Shown here one piece after another: positions 1 to 14,690 of a DNA stretch of 64,000 nt (its first letter is position 1; the number at the start of each line of letters is the position of its first letter). The notes below the pieces were generated by a model that saw only the letters and a list, made by a program, of their open reading frames with translations, did not search any database and was not told the origin of the DNA. The position numbers were made by a program, and so were the translations under genes. Origin of the DNA: Dakarella massiliensis (lineage in GTDB: Bacteria; Pseudomonadota; Gammaproteobacteria; Burkholderiales; Burkholderiaceae_F); contig NZ_CVTY01000005.1 in assembly GCF_001182045.1 (NCBI RefSeq), forward strand, positions 62,001 through 126,000, read 5' to 3'.

Positions 1-307
1 CCAGAGAGCCGCGAACGATGTGGTAACGCACACCCGGCAGATCCTTCACACGGCCGCCACGGATCAGAACCACGGAGTGTTCCTGAAGGTTGTGGCCTTC
101 GCCGCCGATGTAGGAAATGACTTCGAAGCCGTTGGTCAGGCGAACCTTCGCAACCTTACGCAGAGCGGAGTTCGGCTTCTTCGGGGTGGTCGTGTAAACA
201 CGGGTGCAAACGCCGCGCTTCTGCGGGCTGTTCTTCAGCGCAGGGCTCTTGCTCTTATCATGCGTAAGAGTGCGAGGTTTGCGCACAAGCTGATTAATAG
301 TTGGCAT
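1..307 (-). CDS. rpsL: 30S ribosomal protein S12 (5' part; stop lies outside the window)
   Basis: S12 sits at the decoding centre of the 30S subunit and controls translational accuracy. The reverse strand starts ATG at 305-307 and reads [12 protein letters not shown], then the S12 signature [20 protein letters not shown] and later a KVRLTNG stretch; about 102 residues are visible before the edge. The start matches the universal S12 N-terminus. It is the first gene after the rpoC terminator and has its own strong promoter upstream, so it probably opens the str operon (rpsG, fusA would follow outside the window). No resistance-type change was assessed. Confidence 0.97.
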   Translation of the reverse strand, partial: MPTINQLVRKPRTLTHDKSKSPALKNSPQKRGVCTRVYTTTPKKPNSALRKVAKVRLTNGFEVISYIGGEGHNLQEHSVVLIRGGRVKDLPGVRYHIVRGSL

Positions 308-440
308 TAAAAACGTCCGTCAAAAAAACTTAAAAGCTTTGAAAATCAAAAACTTTTATAGGTTTAACAATGCAAAAATCTTTCCTCTTCACGCGGTTTG
401 GAGAAACACTCCTCCCCTTGTGGTCGAGAAAAGACATGTG

Positions 441-469
441 AGTATCGCCTTTAAGTGTGGAATTGTCAA
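441..469 (-). promoter_or_regulatory. Sigma-70 promoter for rpsL
   Basis: On the minus strand a perfect -35 TTGACA (464-469) is followed after 17 bp by GATACT (441-446), a 5/6 match to the -10 consensus. It lies downstream of the rpoC terminator and about 135 bp before the rpsL start, implying a leader of roughly 125 nt. It makes the str operon independent of rpoBC transcription. Confidence 0.75.
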
Positions 470-535
470 GTTCTGAACAAAAATTTTTTCGTTTAAGCGC
501 TTGAAATATATACCCCTTACGGGCGATCCCCTATG

Positions 536-566
536 AAAAAGGCCGCCGCAGGATTCTGCGGCGGCC
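536..566 (-). terminator. Intrinsic terminator of the rpl-rpoBC operon
   Basis: An 11-bp GC-rich stem (GGCCGCCGCAG / CTGCGGCGGCC, loop of 4) at 541-566 is followed on the minus strand by five T residues (536-540). It begins about 30 bp after the rpoC stop. Confidence 0.92.
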
Positions 567-595
567 TTCATAAGCCAGAGGCTTAAATACGCGTC

Positions 596-4876
<4,281 letters not shown>

Positions 4877-4890
4877 CTCGAAAACCGTCC

Positions 4891-7800
4891 TTAATTTTTC
4901 TCGTAGTCAATGTCGATGCCGAGCGAGCGGATTTCGCGCACCAGAACATTGAAGGATTCCGGAATACCGGCATCAATCGACAGATCGCCCTTGACAATGT
5001 TTTCGTACATCTTCGTACGGCCGTTAACGTCGTCGGACTTCACCGTCAGCATTTCCTGCAGCGTGTAGGCTGCGCCGTAAGCTTCAAGAGCCCAGACTTC
5101 CATTTCGCCGAAACGCTGTCCGCCGAACTGAGCCTTACCGCCGAGCGGCTGCTGGGTCACGAGGGAGTACGGACCGGTGGAGCGGGCGTGCATCTTGTCG
5201 TCAACCAGGTGATGCAGCTTCAGGTAGTGCATGTAGCCAACCGTCACCGGGCAGGTAAACGCGTCACCCGTGCGGCCGTCGTACAGCGTGGCCTGTTCAC
5301 GGTTCGGCGTGAGCTGGAGGCGCTTCACTTCGGAATCCGGGAATGCCATCTCCAGCATCTGCTTGATCTGCTCTTCGCTTGCACCGTCGAACACCGGCGT
5401 CGCGAACGGAATGCCGTGCTTGATACGGTTCACCATGGCGATCACTTCGTCATCGGTGAGGCTCGCGATGTCTTCCTTCTTGCCGGTCATGTTGTAGACC
5501 TTCTCCAGGAAGGCGCGGATTTCCTTCACCTGCTTGCCGCGTTCGCTGTCGAGCAGTTCCTGCAGACGCCAGCCGAGGCCCTTGGCCGCCCATCCGAGAT
5601 GGACTTCCAGCACCTGGCCGATGTTCATACGGGACGGCACGCCGAGCGGGTTCAGCACGATGTCCATCGGACGGCCGTCAGCCATGTACGGCATATCCTC
5701 AACCGGGTTCACCTTGGAGACCACACCCTTGTTACCGTGACGGCCTGCCATCTTGTCGCCAGGCTGCAGGCGGCGGCGTTCGGCGATGTAAACCTTCACC
5801 ATCTTCAGCACGCCCGGGGGCAGTTCGTCGCCGCGGGTGAGCTTGTCCTTCTTCAGGTTGTAGGCTTCGGCGAATTCCTTCACCTTGTTCTCCAGAGCCT
5901 TCTTCGTGAGGTCGATCAGCTTCTGATCATCCTCAGTCTCCATCACGATGGAGAAGAGCTGCTGGTAGTTCAGGCCTTCGAGGTATTCGGTGGTCAGAAC
6001 CGAGCCGGCACCCAGGCCGTTCGGGGCCGTGAGAACCTTCTTGCCGGTGATCTGACGGCGGAGACGGGCGCAGGCGTCAGTCTCAACAATACGGCGTTCG
6101 TCGTCCAGATCTCGCTGGTAGCGCTTCAGTTCGTCTTCAATAATCGACTTCGCGCGGGAATCGCGTTCCACGCCTTCACGGGTGAAGACCTGAACGTCAA
6201 TCACGGTGCCGGACATGCCGGACGGAACGCGCAGCGACGTATCCTTCACGTCGGAGGCCTTCTCACCGAAGATCACGCGCAGCAGCTTCTCTTCCGGCGT
6301 GAGCTGGGTTTCGCCCTTCGGCGTCACCTTGCCGACCAGCACGTCGCCGGCCTCAACTTCAGCACCGATAAACACAATGCCGGCGTCGTCGAGACGGTTC
6401 AGCTGCTGCTCAGGCAGATTCGAAATATCGCGCGTGATTTCTTCCGCGCCGAGCTTCGTATCACGGGCAACGACAGAGAGTTCCTCGATGTGGATCGAGG
6501 TGTAGCGGTCATCAGCCACGACCTTCTCGGAGATCAGCACCGAGTCTTCGTAGTTGTAGCCGTTCCACGGCATGAAGGCGATCAGCATGTTCTGGCCGAG
6601 AGCGAGTTCGCCCTGATCGGTCGAAGCGCCGTCAGCCAGCACGTCACCCTTCGCCACATGGTCGCCGATCATCACGATCGGACGCTGATTGATCGTCGTG
6701 GACTGGTTGGAGCGGGTGAACTTCTGCAGGTTGTAAATATCAACACCCACTTCACCGGCAACGCTTTCCTCGTCGTTCACACGAATAACGACACGGTTAG
6801 CGTCAACATAGTCGACGATACCGCCGCGGCGGGCCTGGACAGCCGTCTTGGAGTCCTCAGCAACAGTGCGTTCCATGCCGGTGCCGACGAACGGATACTC
6901 CGGACGGAGGCAGGGCACGGCCTGACGCTGCATATTCGCGCCCATCAGGGCTCGGTTCGCGTCGTCATGCTCCAGGAACGGAATCATGGAAGCGGCCACA
7001 GACACGATCTGCGACGGGGCAACGTCCATGTACTGAATGTCAGCCGGACGGGCCAGAACGAATTCACCCTTCTCGTGGCAAGACACGAGTTCCTGCGTGA
7101 GGCGGTTGTTTTCATCCAGATCAGCGTTCGCCTGGGCGATGATGTACTTGCCTTCCTCAATAGCGGAAAGGTAGTCAATCGTGCTGGTCGCGACACCGTC
7201 AACCACGCGGCGATACGGCGTCTCAAGGAAGCCGTAGTCGTTCAGGCGGGCGTAAATAGCGAGCGAGTTGATCAGACCGATGTTCGGACCTTCAGGGGTC
7301 TCAATCGGGCAGACACGGCCGTAGTGCGTCGGATGCACGTCTCGCACTTCGAAGCCGGCGCGCTCACGGGTCAGACCGCCCGGGCCAAGGGCCGAAATAC
7401 GGCGCTTATGCGTGATTTCGGACAGCGGGTTCGTCTGGTCCATGAACTGCGAGAGCTGGCTGGAGCCAAAGAACTCGCGGATCGAGGCAGAAATCGGCTT
7501 GCTGTTGATCAGGTCCTGCGGTGTGAGATTGTCGCTCTCAGCCTGGCCGAGGCGTTCACGCACGGCGCGCTCAACGCGGGCGAGGCCGGCACGGAACTGG
7601 TTTTCAGCCAGTTCGCCGACGCAGCGGACGCGGCGGTTGCCGAGGTGGTCAATATCATCAACGCCATTCACCGGAACGGTACGCTGGACGCCGTTATCGT
7701 CAGTCATGACGACATCGTCCTGGCCGTTGCGCAGCGCGACGAGCAGCATCATCGTGTCAACGATGTCTTCCGCGGTCAGCGTGGCAGCGCCGGTCATATC

Positions 7801-9048
7801 GGACTTGCCGAAGCGGGCATTGATCTTCATGCGGCCGACACGGGACAGATCGTACGTATCGGTCGAGAAGAACAGGCGTTCAAACAGGGATTCGACAGCT
7901 TCTTCGGTCGGCGGTTCACCCGGGCGCATCATGCGGTAGATCGCGATGCGGGCGGCGAGCTTATCGGCCGTTTCATCAAGACGCAGAGTCTCGGAAATGT
8001 AAGCGCCGTGGTCGAGTTCGTTCGTGTAGAGCGTCTCGATATCCGTGATGTTGGCGGCACGCAGCTTCTCAAGCAGCTTCTCGTCGATCAGGGCGTTGGC
8101 GGCAGCGATCTGCTCACCGGTTTCCTCATCATAGATGTCCTTCGCGAGCACACGGTCAATCAGGTAATCGTCCGGAACGGGGATTTCCTTGATGCCGGCC
8201 TGATTGATCAGGCGAACGTGACGGGCATTCACGCGCTTGTCGCCCGGGACGATGATCTTGCCGTCCTTGTCGACGATGTTGAAGCCGAGAGAGTCACCCT
8301 TCAGGCGCTCAGGAATGAGCGACAGACGAGCACCTTCCGCGGACAGCGTGAAGTGATCGAACTCGAAGAAGCGGGCGAGAATCTGCATTGGGGTCATACC
8401 CAGAGCCTTCAGCAGAATCGTGCCGGGCATCTTGCGGCGGCGGTCAATACGGAAGAAGAGAATATCCTTCGCATCGAACTCGAAGTCGAGCCAGGAGCCG
8501 CGGTAAGGAATCACTCGGGCAGAGAACAGCAGCTTGCCGGAGGAGTGAGTCTTGCCCTTGTCATTTTCAAAGAAAATACCAGGGGAGCGGTGCAGCTGGG
8601 AGACGATAACTCGCTCAGAGCCGTTGATGATGAAAGAGCCCTTCTCAGTCATGAGAGGGATCTCGCCCATGTAGACTTCATTCTCCCGAACTTCTTTTAC
8701 AGTCGTCGGGGCGTCACGGTCATAGATCTCGAGCTGGATCTTGGCACGAAGGCGGCAGGAGTAGCTCAGACCACGGAGCTGACACTCTGCAACATCAAAC
8801 TCTGGCTTAGCCAGGTCATAACTAACAAAACGAAGGCGGGCCAGCCCATTGTGGCTGGAAACCGGGAAGATAGAGGTAAAGGCGGCCTGAAGACCGATAT
8901 CTTTGCGGGCATTCGGCTTAACATCAGCCTGCAGGAAATCTGCATAAGACCGCAACTGAATATCCAACAGGGGGGGCACTGCGAGGACGCTCGGACGATT
9001 GGCGAAGCTTTTCCGGATGCGCTTCTTTTCAGTGAACGAGTACGACAT
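4891..9048 (-). CDS. rpoB: DNA-directed RNA polymerase subunit beta
   Basis: This subunit forms the main catalytic cleft with beta' and is the rifampicin target. The 1385-residue product starts [15 protein letters not shown], matching the standard RpoB N-terminus; a GTG two codons upstream is open but the ATG at 9046-9048 has a GGAG Shine-Dalgarno five bases away and fits the family. The rifampicin region reads [20 protein letters not shown], which looks wild type at the positions usually mutated. Conserved [11 protein letters not shown] and [10 protein letters not shown] motifs are present. It is in operon with rplL upstream (a hairpin intervenes) and rpoC downstream. Confidence 0.99.
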   Translation of the reverse strand: MSYSFTEKKRIRKSFANRPSVLAVPPLLDIQLRSYADFLQADVKPNARKDIGLQAAFTSIFPVSSHNGLARLRFVSYDLAKPEFDVAECQLRGLSYSCRLRAKIQLEIYDRDAPTTVKEVRENEVYMGEIPLMTEKGSFIINGSERVIVSQLHRSPGIFFENDKGKTHSSGKLLFSARVIPYRGSWLDFEFDAKDILFFRIDRRRKMPGTILLKALGMTPMQILARFFEFDHFTLSAEGARLSLIPERLKGDSLGFNIVDKDGKIIVPGDKRVNARHVRLINQAGIKEIPVPDDYLIDRVLAKDIYDEETGEQIAAANALIDEKLLEKLRAANITDIETLYTNELDHGAYISETLRLDETADKLAARIAIYRMMRPGEPPTEEAVESLFERLFFSTDTYDLSRVGRMKINARFGKSDMTGAATLTAEDIVDTMMLLVALRNGQDDVVMTDDNGVQRTVPVNGVDDIDHLGNRRVRCVGELAENQFRAGLARVERAVRERLGQAESDNLTPQDLINSKPISASIREFFGSSQLSQFMDQTNPLSEITHKRRISALGPGGLTRERAGFEVRDVHPTHYGRVCPIETPEGPNIGLINSLAIYARLNDYGFLETPYRRVVDGVATSTIDYLSAIEEGKYIIAQANADLDENNRLTQELVSCHEKGEFVLARPADIQYMDVAPSQIVSVAASMIPFLEHDDANRALMGANMQRQAVPCLRPEYPFVGTGMERTVAEDSKTAVQARRGGIVDYVDANRVVIRVNDEESVAGEVGVDIYNLQKFTRSNQSTTINQRPIVMIGDHVAKGDVLADGASTDQGELALGQNMLIAFMPWNGYNYEDSVLISEKVVADDRYTSIHIEELSVVARDTKLGAEEITRDISNLPEQQLNRLDDAGIVFIGAEVEAGDVLVGKVTPKGETQLTPEEKLLRVIFGEKASDVKDTSLRVPSGMSGTVIDVQVFTREGVERDSRAKSIIEDELKRYQRDLDDERRIVETDACARLRRQITGKKVLTAPNGLGAGSVLTTEYLEGLNYQQLFSIVMETEDDQKLIDLTKKALENKVKEFAEAYNLKKDKLTRGDELPPGVLKMVKVYIAERRRLQPGDKMAGRHGNKGVVSKVNPVEDMPYMADGRPMDIVLNPLGVPSRMNIGQVLEVHLGWAAKGLGWRLQELLDSERGKQVKEIRAFLEKVYNMTGKKEDIASLTDDEVIAMVNRIKHGIPFATPVFDGASEEQIKQMLEMAFPDSEVKRLQLTPNREQATLYDGRTGDAFTCPVTVGYMHYLKLHHLVDDKMHARSTGPYSLVTQQPLGGKAQFGGQRFGEMEVWALEAYGAAYTLQEMLTVKSDDVNGRTKMYENIVKGDLSIDAGIPESFNVLVREIRSLGIDIDYEKN

Positions 9049-9255
9049 GGACACTCCGTTCGACGCGAGTCAGGGAAGAAAACCCTGCTCCAGAGAAGAA
9101 AAAGCAAGAGACGGCAAAAGCCGCTTGGATACAACAGATTATCCCAGCGGCACAATCCTAGACTTTAGTTAGGACCCAACTCTCACTCATTTAGGGAAGA
9201 CTTTGAAAGAAATTCGCAAGGGCAAATTCTTTTCAAAATCGACACTAGCGATTTT

Positions 9256-9284
9256 ATCCGGTTCGGAGGAACTCCGAACCGGAT
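9256..9284 (-). promoter_or_regulatory. Strong hairpin between rplL and rpoB
   Basis: A perfect 13-bp inverted repeat (ATCCGGTTCGGAG / CTCCGAACCGGAT) with a three-base loop starts 22 bp after the rplL stop. The sequence after it on the minus strand is AAAATCG, so there is no U-tract and full termination is unlikely. In other bacteria the rplL-rpoB gap carries an attenuator and an RNase III site that lower rpoBC output relative to L7/L12; that role is inferred here. Confidence 0.6.
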
Positions 9285-9306
9285 AATTCAAGCATTCAAA
9301 AAAGAA

Positions 9307-9681
9307 TTACTTGAGGTCGACCTTAGCACCGGTCTCTTCGAGCTTCTTCTTCAGCTCTTCGGCTTCAGCCTTGGCAACGGCGGTCTTAACAGCCTTCGGG
9401 GCGGCTTCGACCAGATCCTTGGCTTCCTTCAGGCCCAGGCCCGTGATTTCACGGACGACCTTGATCACCTTGATCTTGTTCGCGCCAACGTCGGACAGAA
9501 CGACGTCGAACTCGGACTTGGCTTCAGCAGCCGGGGCGGCAGCGCCAGCAGCAGCGGCGACAGCAACCGGGGCGGCGGCGGAAACGCCGAACTTGTCTTC
9601 CATCAGCTTGATCAGCTCAGAGATCTCAAGGACGGACTTGGAGGCGATCGCCTCGAGGATTTCTTCGTTAGAGAGTGCCAT
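9307..9681 (-). CDS. rplL: 50S ribosomal protein L7/L12
   Basis: L7/L12 forms the flexible stalk that recruits translation GTPases. The 124-residue product has the N-terminal dimerisation domain ([18 protein letters not shown]), an Ala/Pro/Val-rich hinge around residues 36-53, and the C-terminal factor-binding domain with [20 protein letters not shown]. Length and hinge are typical. It follows rplJ by about 50 bp in the same operon, as in most bacteria, and is separated from rpoB by a stable hairpin. Confidence 0.98.
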   Translation of the reverse strand: MALSNEEILEAIASKSVLEISELIKLMEDKFGVSAAAPVAVAAAAGAAAPAAEAKSEFDVVLSDVGANKIKVIKVVREITGLGLKEAKDLVEAAPKAVKTAVAKAEAEELKKKLEETGAKVDLK

Positions 9682-9733
9682 TTGAAATGACTCCGTATAC
9701 GTTGTGTATGGTTAAATTTAAAAAACTACAGGA

Positions 9734-10264
9734 TTAGGCAGCAGCCTGTTCCTTCGAATCTCGAACTGCAGCGACGGTGCGCACAAGACGCGCCGGAACT
9801 TCGTTGAGGGTACGCACGAACTTAGCGATCGGCTCGTTCATCGTGGCCATCAACTTAGCAATCAGTTCGTCGCGGCTCGGCATCGTGGAGAGGGCCTCGA
9901 TGGCGGCAAGGTCAAGAGCCTTACCATCCATGACGCCGCCCTTGATGGCGAACGCTTCGTTCTTCTTAGCAAAGTTGAAGAGCACCTTGGCGAGGGCAAC
10001 CGGATCGGCAGAGAAGCCGTAAACCAGCGGGCCGGTAAAGCTATCGGCAGCGCAGGCAAACGGAGTCTCGGCGACGGCACGGCTCACCAGGGTATTCTTG
10101 GCAACACGCAACTTCACACCGTTCTGGCGAGCTTCCTTGCGCAGGGCGGTGATTGCTTCAACGCTCAGTCCACGGTAGTCGGCGAAAATCAGGGAAGTGC
10201 TTTCGGCAGCAAGTGCCTTCACTTCCTCGATCACAGCCGCTTTATCTTGACGATTAAGACCCAT
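9734..10264 (-). CDS. rplJ: 50S ribosomal protein L10
   Basis: L10 anchors L7/L12 dimers on the ribosome and autoregulates its own mRNA. The 176-residue product starts MGLNRQDKAAVIEEVKALA. The frame is open 36 codons further upstream, but the ATG at 10262-10264 matches the family and is preceded by GGAG seven bases away, while the upstream stretch is the structured RNA leader. The C-terminal helix that binds L7/L12 is present (LIAKLMATMNEPIAKFVRTL). rplL follows immediately. Confidence 0.97.
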   Translation of the reverse strand: MGLNRQDKAAVIEEVKALAAESTSLIFADYRGLSVEAITALRKEARQNGVKLRVAKNTLVSRAVAETPFACAADSFTGPLVYGFSADPVALAKVLFNFAKKNEAFAIKGGVMDGKALDLAAIEALSTMPSRDELIAKLMATMNEPIAKFVRTLNEVPARLVRTVAAVRDSKEQAAA

Positions 10265-10282
10265 GGTCTGGCTCCACTCAGA

Positions 10283-10318
10283 GGTGCTAGTAACTAGCAC
10301 CGGTTCTTTTATGACCGG
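10283..10318 (-). promoter_or_regulatory. L10 leader hairpins just upstream of rplJ
   Basis: Two adjacent inverted repeats end 18 bp before the rplJ start. One is a perfect 8-bp stem with a three-base loop (GGTGCTAG-TTA-CTAGCACC, 10283-10301). The other pairs CCGGT with ACCGG (10300-10318). Ribosomal L10 leaders, where L10-(L12)4 binds and represses translation, occupy this position; assignment rests on position and structure, not on a covariance-model match. Confidence 0.5.
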
Positions 10319-10486
10319 CTCACCTCGAGAGAGAGGGGAACGAGCAGCCGCCGACATGGGCCTGCGGTACAACGTAATTCACTCTCTTCGGTTTTGCCGT
10401 CTACGTTGGATATCTTATTGCGCTGCCCGTTCGGGTCGGCGCTCTTAAGACTTTTAAAGCTCTCGCTTCCAGCGGTCTTTGACATT

Positions 10487-10564
10487 GGCCGTGCGCTGTG
10501 GCACGGCCACCAAAGCCCTTGGGGCCTCGCGGCCCCAGCACAGCGCCCCACTTTCGGGGAGCGC
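10487..10564 (-). promoter_or_regulatory. Structured rplA-rplJ spacer (three GC-rich hairpins)
   Basis: The 314-bp gap between rplA and rplJ is not coding. Just after rplA it holds three consecutive stems: 10543-10564 (CCCC/GGGG core with a small bulge), 10521-10536 (GGGGCC-TCGC-GGCCCC) and 10487-10508 (an 8-bp GGCCGTGC stem). None has a U-tract. They may stall RNA polymerase, protect or process the rplKA message, or form the 5' part of the L10 leader. I could not recognise a clear rplJ promoter in this gap. Confidence 0.45.
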
Positions 10565-10578
10565 CATGATGAAACTTA

Positions 10579-11277
10579 TTAGTTGGAAAGCGTGCTCAGA
10601 TCCACGCGGGCACCGATGCCCATGGTGGAGGAGAGAGCAACCTTCTTCAGGTACACGCCCTTGGCGGCGGCAGGCTTAGCCTTGTTCAGGGCTTCAATAA
10701 GAGCCTTGAGGTTGGCTTCGAGGCGCGGGGTCTCGAAAGAAGCACGACCGATGGAGGCGTGAATGATACCGGCCTTGTCAGCACGGAACTGAACCTGACC
10801 AGCCTTGGCGTTCTTGACAGCTTCGGCGACGTTCGGGGTCACGGTGCCAACCTTCGGGTTCGGCATCAGGCCACGCGGGCCGAGGACCTGGCCGAGGCGG
10901 CCGACAACGCGCATCGCGTCCGGGGAGGCGATCACAACGTCGAAGTCCATGAAGCCAGCCTTCACCTTGTCGGCGAGGTCATCGAAACCGACGATGTCAG
11001 CACCGGCGGCCTTCGCTTCTTCAGCGCGGGCACCCTGGGTGAACACAGCAACACGAACAACCTTGCCAGTGCCTTCCGGCAGCACGCAGGCGCCACGGAC
11101 GGTCTGGTCAGACTTCTTCGGATCGATACCGAGCTGAACGGCAACGTCGAAGGACTCATCAAACTTGGCAGAGGCGCAGCCCTTGACCAGGTCGATAGCT
11201 TCCTTCACATCGTAAAGCTTGCCGAGTTCAACTTTCGCACGGTTGGCAGCAACGCGCTTGGACAGTTTCTTAGCCAT
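10579..11277 (-). CDS. rplA: 50S ribosomal protein L1
   Basis: L1 forms the mobile stalk by the E site and represses the L11-L1 mRNA. The 232-residue product shows the standard L1 signatures, for example [19 protein letters not shown] and [20 protein letters not shown]. Its ATG overlaps the rplK stop by one base (TAATG), so translation of the two genes is coupled. Length is normal (about 231). Confidence 0.98.
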   Translation of the reverse strand: MAKKLSKRVAANRAKVELGKLYDVKEAIDLVKGCASAKFDESFDVAVQLGIDPKKSDQTVRGACVLPEGTGKVVRVAVFTQGARAEEAKAAGADIVGFDDLADKVKAGFMDFDVVIASPDAMRVVGRLGQVLGPRGLMPNPKVGTVTPNVAEAVKNAKAGQVQFRADKAGIIHASIGRASFETPRLEANLKALIEALNKAKPAAAKGVYLKKVALSSTMGIGARVDLSTLSN

Positions 11278-11708
11278 TACAGACCCTCCACCGTGATACC
11301 CATCGAGCGGGCGGAGCCGGCGATGGTGCGAACAGCCGCGTCGAGATCAGCAGCAGTCAGATCAGGCTCCTTGGCCTTGGCGATTTCTTCAGCCTGAGCG
11401 CGGGTAATCTTGCCGACCTTGTTGGTGTGCGGGCGAGCAGAACCCTTCTCAATCTTGGCAGCCTTCTTGATCAGGATCGTCGCCGGAGGAGTCTTCATGA
11501 TGAACGTGAAGGACTTATCCGCGAAGGCGGTGATCACGACCGGAATCGGAAGACCCTTTTCCATGGACTGCGTGCGGGCATTGAAGGCCTTGCAGAATTC
11601 CATGATGTTCAGGCCACGCTGGCCGAGAGCCGGGCCGATAGGCGGCGCAGGATTAGCCTTACCGGCTGGCACTTGCAGCTTGATAAAGCCGATGATTTTC
11701 TTTGCCAT
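11277..11708 (-). CDS. rplK: 50S ribosomal protein L11
   Basis: L11 binds 23S rRNA at the GTPase-associated centre and is needed for RelA activation. The 143-residue product begins [20 protein letters not shown] and has the [18 protein letters not shown] loop region and a typical C-terminal RNA-binding domain ending [14 protein letters not shown] sigma-70-type promoter lies about 65 bp upstream, so rplKA(JL) can be transcribed apart from secE-nusG. It is co-translated with rplA. Confidence 0.98.
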   Translation of the reverse strand: MAKKIIGFIKLQVPAGKANPAPPIGPALGQRGLNIMEFCKAFNARTQSMEKGLPIPVVITAFADKSFTFIMKTPPATILIKKAAKIEKGSARPHTNKVGKITRAQAEEIAKAKEPDLTAADLDAAVRTIAGSARSMGITVEGL

Positions 11709-11774
11709 AGTTATCCTCTTGGGTTCAGTCGCCCGACAGTCGGGCTCCCCACAGTGAAATCAAATAAGCCCTTT

Positions 11775-11802
11775 ATTATAGCGAACCCACATTTTAAGTC
11801 CA
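11775..11802 (-). promoter_or_regulatory. Promoter for rplK-rplA
   Basis: A perfect -10 TATAAT (11775-11780 on the minus strand) lies 16 bp from TGGACT (11797-11802), a 4/6 match to -35. The predicted leader of about 60 nt contains a small palindrome (GCCCGAC-T-GTCGGGC). Confidence 0.65.
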
Positions 11803-11832
11803 CTATTCAAAGGAGCATCTATTTGATATAAA

Positions 11833-12420
11833 TTAAACTTTTTCTACTTCGTCAAAAGCCAGATCAACCGGAGTCTGGCGGCCGAAGATCGACACGAGAA
11901 CCTTCAGACGGCTCTTGTCGTAGTTCACTTCATCAACACGGCCATTGAAGTCGGCAAAAGCGCCTTCCTTCACACGGACCGTTTCGCCGAGCTCGAAGAG
12001 CACCTTGGGCTTCGGCTTCTCCACGCCTTCCGCGACCGTGCCCTTGATGCGGGCAATATCGGATTCCGGAATGCGGGTCGGGCGATTGCCGCCCAGGAAT
12101 TCCATAACACGGGGAGTGTTCTTGACCAGATGCCACGTATCATCATTCATGATCATCTGGATGAAGATGTATCCCGGATAGAGACGGCGCTCGGTCGTCA
12201 CTTTACGACCGTTGCGGATATCCTCAACCTTCTCAGTCGGGAGAAGCACTTCACCGAACAGGTCCTTGTATTCCGAATGCGAGATCCGGTCAACCAGTGC
12301 GTTGTAAGCGCTCTTCTCCATGCTGGAATAAACATGAATGGTGTACCACTTCATGTTTCCGGCAGATGCATTTTCTTCAGCGTTACCCGCTTCGGTATTA
12401 GGCTTGGCTTCTTCCGTCAT
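11833..12420 (-). CDS. nusG: Transcription termination/antitermination protein NusG
   Basis: NusG binds RNA polymerase through its NGN domain and links it to Rho or to S10 of the ribosome. The 195-residue product has an acidic extension of about 22 residues, then MKWYTIHVYSSMEKSAYNAL, the RRLYPGYIFIQM segment of NGN, and a C-terminal KOW domain (GETVRVKEGAFADFNGRVDE). The ATG at 12418-12420 has GGAG six bases upstream; M23 is an alternative start, but short N-terminal extensions are usual in this order. It lies 26 bp after secE. Confidence 0.97.
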   Translation of the reverse strand: MTEEAKPNTEAGNAEENASAGNMKWYTIHVYSSMEKSAYNALVDRISHSEYKDLFGEVLLPTEKVEDIRNGRKVTTERRLYPGYIFIQMIMNDDTWHLVKNTPRVMEFLGGNRPTRIPESDIARIKGTVAEGVEKPKPKVLFELGETVRVKEGAFADFNGRVDEVNYDKSRLKVLVSIFGRQTPVDLAFDEVEKV

Positions 12421-12446
12421 TTCGATCTCCGTCCCCCTGCTGCTGT

Positions 12447-12833
12447 TTAGATAAGCTTCAGAAGAACATCATAGAGTCCCCATTCGATGATCTTGTCAAT
12501 CACGAAAAGGAACAATGCAATGATTACGACAAATCCCATCACAAGCCCGGTGCTCGTCAGGGTTTCGCGGCGAGTCGGCCAGACAACAAGGCGCAGCTCA
12601 TCGTAAGAAGCGCGTCCATAGGCAATGAACCGCTTACCCGATGGGCTGAACCAGGCAATGGCGCAGCCAACCACAAGACCGGCGGCCAGGCAGGCGAGAC
12701 GCACGCCCAGAGGCTGATCACTGAGGAAAGTGAAGGCAAGAACGCCTGCAACCGCCACTATGATGGCAATCGTGACGAGGACGAGATCGCGCCCCTTACT
12801 GGGCTCCTCAACCTGCTCTTTTGGTTTGCTCAT
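12447..12833 (-). CDS. secE: Preprotein translocase subunit SecE
   Basis: SecE clamps SecY in the Sec translocon of the inner membrane. The 128-residue product has three predicted membrane segments (about residues 16-36, 43-62 and the C-terminal 97-118) and the conserved amphipathic stretch ELRLVVWPTRRETL before the last one. The ATG at 12831-12833 (MSKPKEQVEEP) is chosen over an upstream in-frame ATG because the upstream 14 codons do not resemble SecE. It sits between tRNA-Trp and nusG, the classic order. Confidence 0.95.
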   Translation of the reverse strand: MSKPKEQVEEPSKGRDLVLVTIAIIVAVAGVLAFTFLSDQPLGVRLACLAAGLVVGCAIAWFSPSGKRFIAYGRASYDELRLVVWPTRRETLTSTGLVMGFVVIIALFLFVIDKIIEWGLYDVLLKLI

Positions 12834-12877
12834 TATTGGTTCTCTAACCCAACGGGGCGTTTCCCCGATAAACAACT

Positions 12878-12907
12878 AAGCCGCGGTCACTCAATTGATC
12901 GCGGCTT
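12878..12907 (-). terminator. Hairpin after tRNA-Trp, possible attenuator before secE
   Basis: A perfect 8-bp stem AAGCCGCG / CGCGGCTT with a 14-base loop lies 17-46 bp downstream of tRNA-Trp. The following minus-strand sequence AGTTGTTTATC has only a broken T-tract, so partial termination or processing is more likely than a full stop. A second small stem (CGGGG-AAACG-CCCCG) follows before secE. Confidence 0.4.
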
Positions 12908-12923
12908 GGCTTTGTGTAACTGA

Positions 12924-12999
12924 TGGCAGGGGCAGAAGGAATCGAACCCTCAACCTACGGTTTTGGAGACCGTCGCTCTGCCGATTGAGCTATACCCCT
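12924..12999 (-). tRNA. tRNA-Trp (anticodon CCA)
   Basis: The minus strand folds as a 76-nt cloverleaf starting AGGGGTATAGCTCA. The anticodon loop is CTCCAAA with anticodon CCA, the T arm is GGTTCGATTCC, and the 3' CCA is encoded. It lies between tuf and secE, a very common location for trpT. Confidence 0.96.
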
Positions 13000-13041
13000 G
13001 CAACTGCAGACCCCTCGATAGAGGTCTGCAATTCTAGCAAA

Positions 13042-14235
<1,194 letters not shown>

Positions 14236-14292
14236 GGTGAACAGCTCCCGGACTTGGTAGATGCGGCTGATGAACATCAGCCAATAGAAAAA

Positions 14293-14367
<75 letters not shown>

Positions 14368-14375
14368 ATAAATCT

Positions 14376-14449
14376 TGGAGCGGGTGAAGGGAATCGAACC
14401 CTCGTCGTAAGCTTGGAAGGCTTCTGCTCTACCATTGAGCTACACCCGC
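14376..14449 (-). tRNA. tRNA-Gly (anticodon TCC)
   Basis: A 74-nt cloverleaf with acceptor GCGGGTG/CACCCGC, anticodon loop CTTCCAA (anticodon TCC), T arm GAGGGTTCGATTCCCTT and encoded CCA. The anticodon stem has one mismatched closing pair. It is eight bases upstream of tRNA-Thr. Confidence 0.95.
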
Positions 14450-14510
14450 CCAACAGACGCGAGGTTTACCTCCCGCCCATACAAACTGGATTCTTCCCTT
14501 ACCGAAAAAT

Positions 14511-14596
14511 TGGTGGAGGGGGATGGATTCGAACCATCGTAGGCGTAAGCCAACAGATTTACAGTCTGCCCCTTTTAGCCACTCAGGCACCCCTCC
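14511..14596 (-). tRNA. tRNA-Tyr (anticodon GTA)
   Basis: An 86-nt type II tRNA with acceptor GGAGGGG, anticodon GTA in the loop after GCAGA, a long variable arm, T arm GATGGTTCGAATCCATC and encoded CCA. It is the first tRNA of the Tyr-Gly-Thr-tuf-Trp transcript. Confidence 0.96.
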
Positions 14597-14613
14597 GGGG
14601 AAGCGAGAATAGG

Positions 14614-14642
14614 ATTATGCGAATAACAGAACAAAAAGTCAA
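14614..14642 (-). promoter_or_regulatory. Promoter of the tRNA-Tyr/Gly/Thr-tuf operon
   Basis: On the minus strand TTGACT (14637-14642, 5/6) is separated by 17 bp from CATAAT (14614-14619, 5/6). Transcription would start close to 14607, about ten bases before mature tRNA-Tyr, as is usual for stable RNA promoters. Confidence 0.75.
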
Positions 14643-14690
14643 GCGTCAGAGTTAAATTTCTTCTTTCTGATAAATAATCGTTTTCCCTAA

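Noticed and set aside
5188-9168. 1326-codon open frame antisense to rpoB
   Set aside because: Same artefact opposite rpoB; no domain, His/Arg/Val-rich shadow translation.
10309-10551. 80-codon open frame in the rplA-rplJ spacer
   Set aside because: It runs through the stable hairpins of the leader, has no ribosome site and resembles no protein; RNA structure explains the region better.
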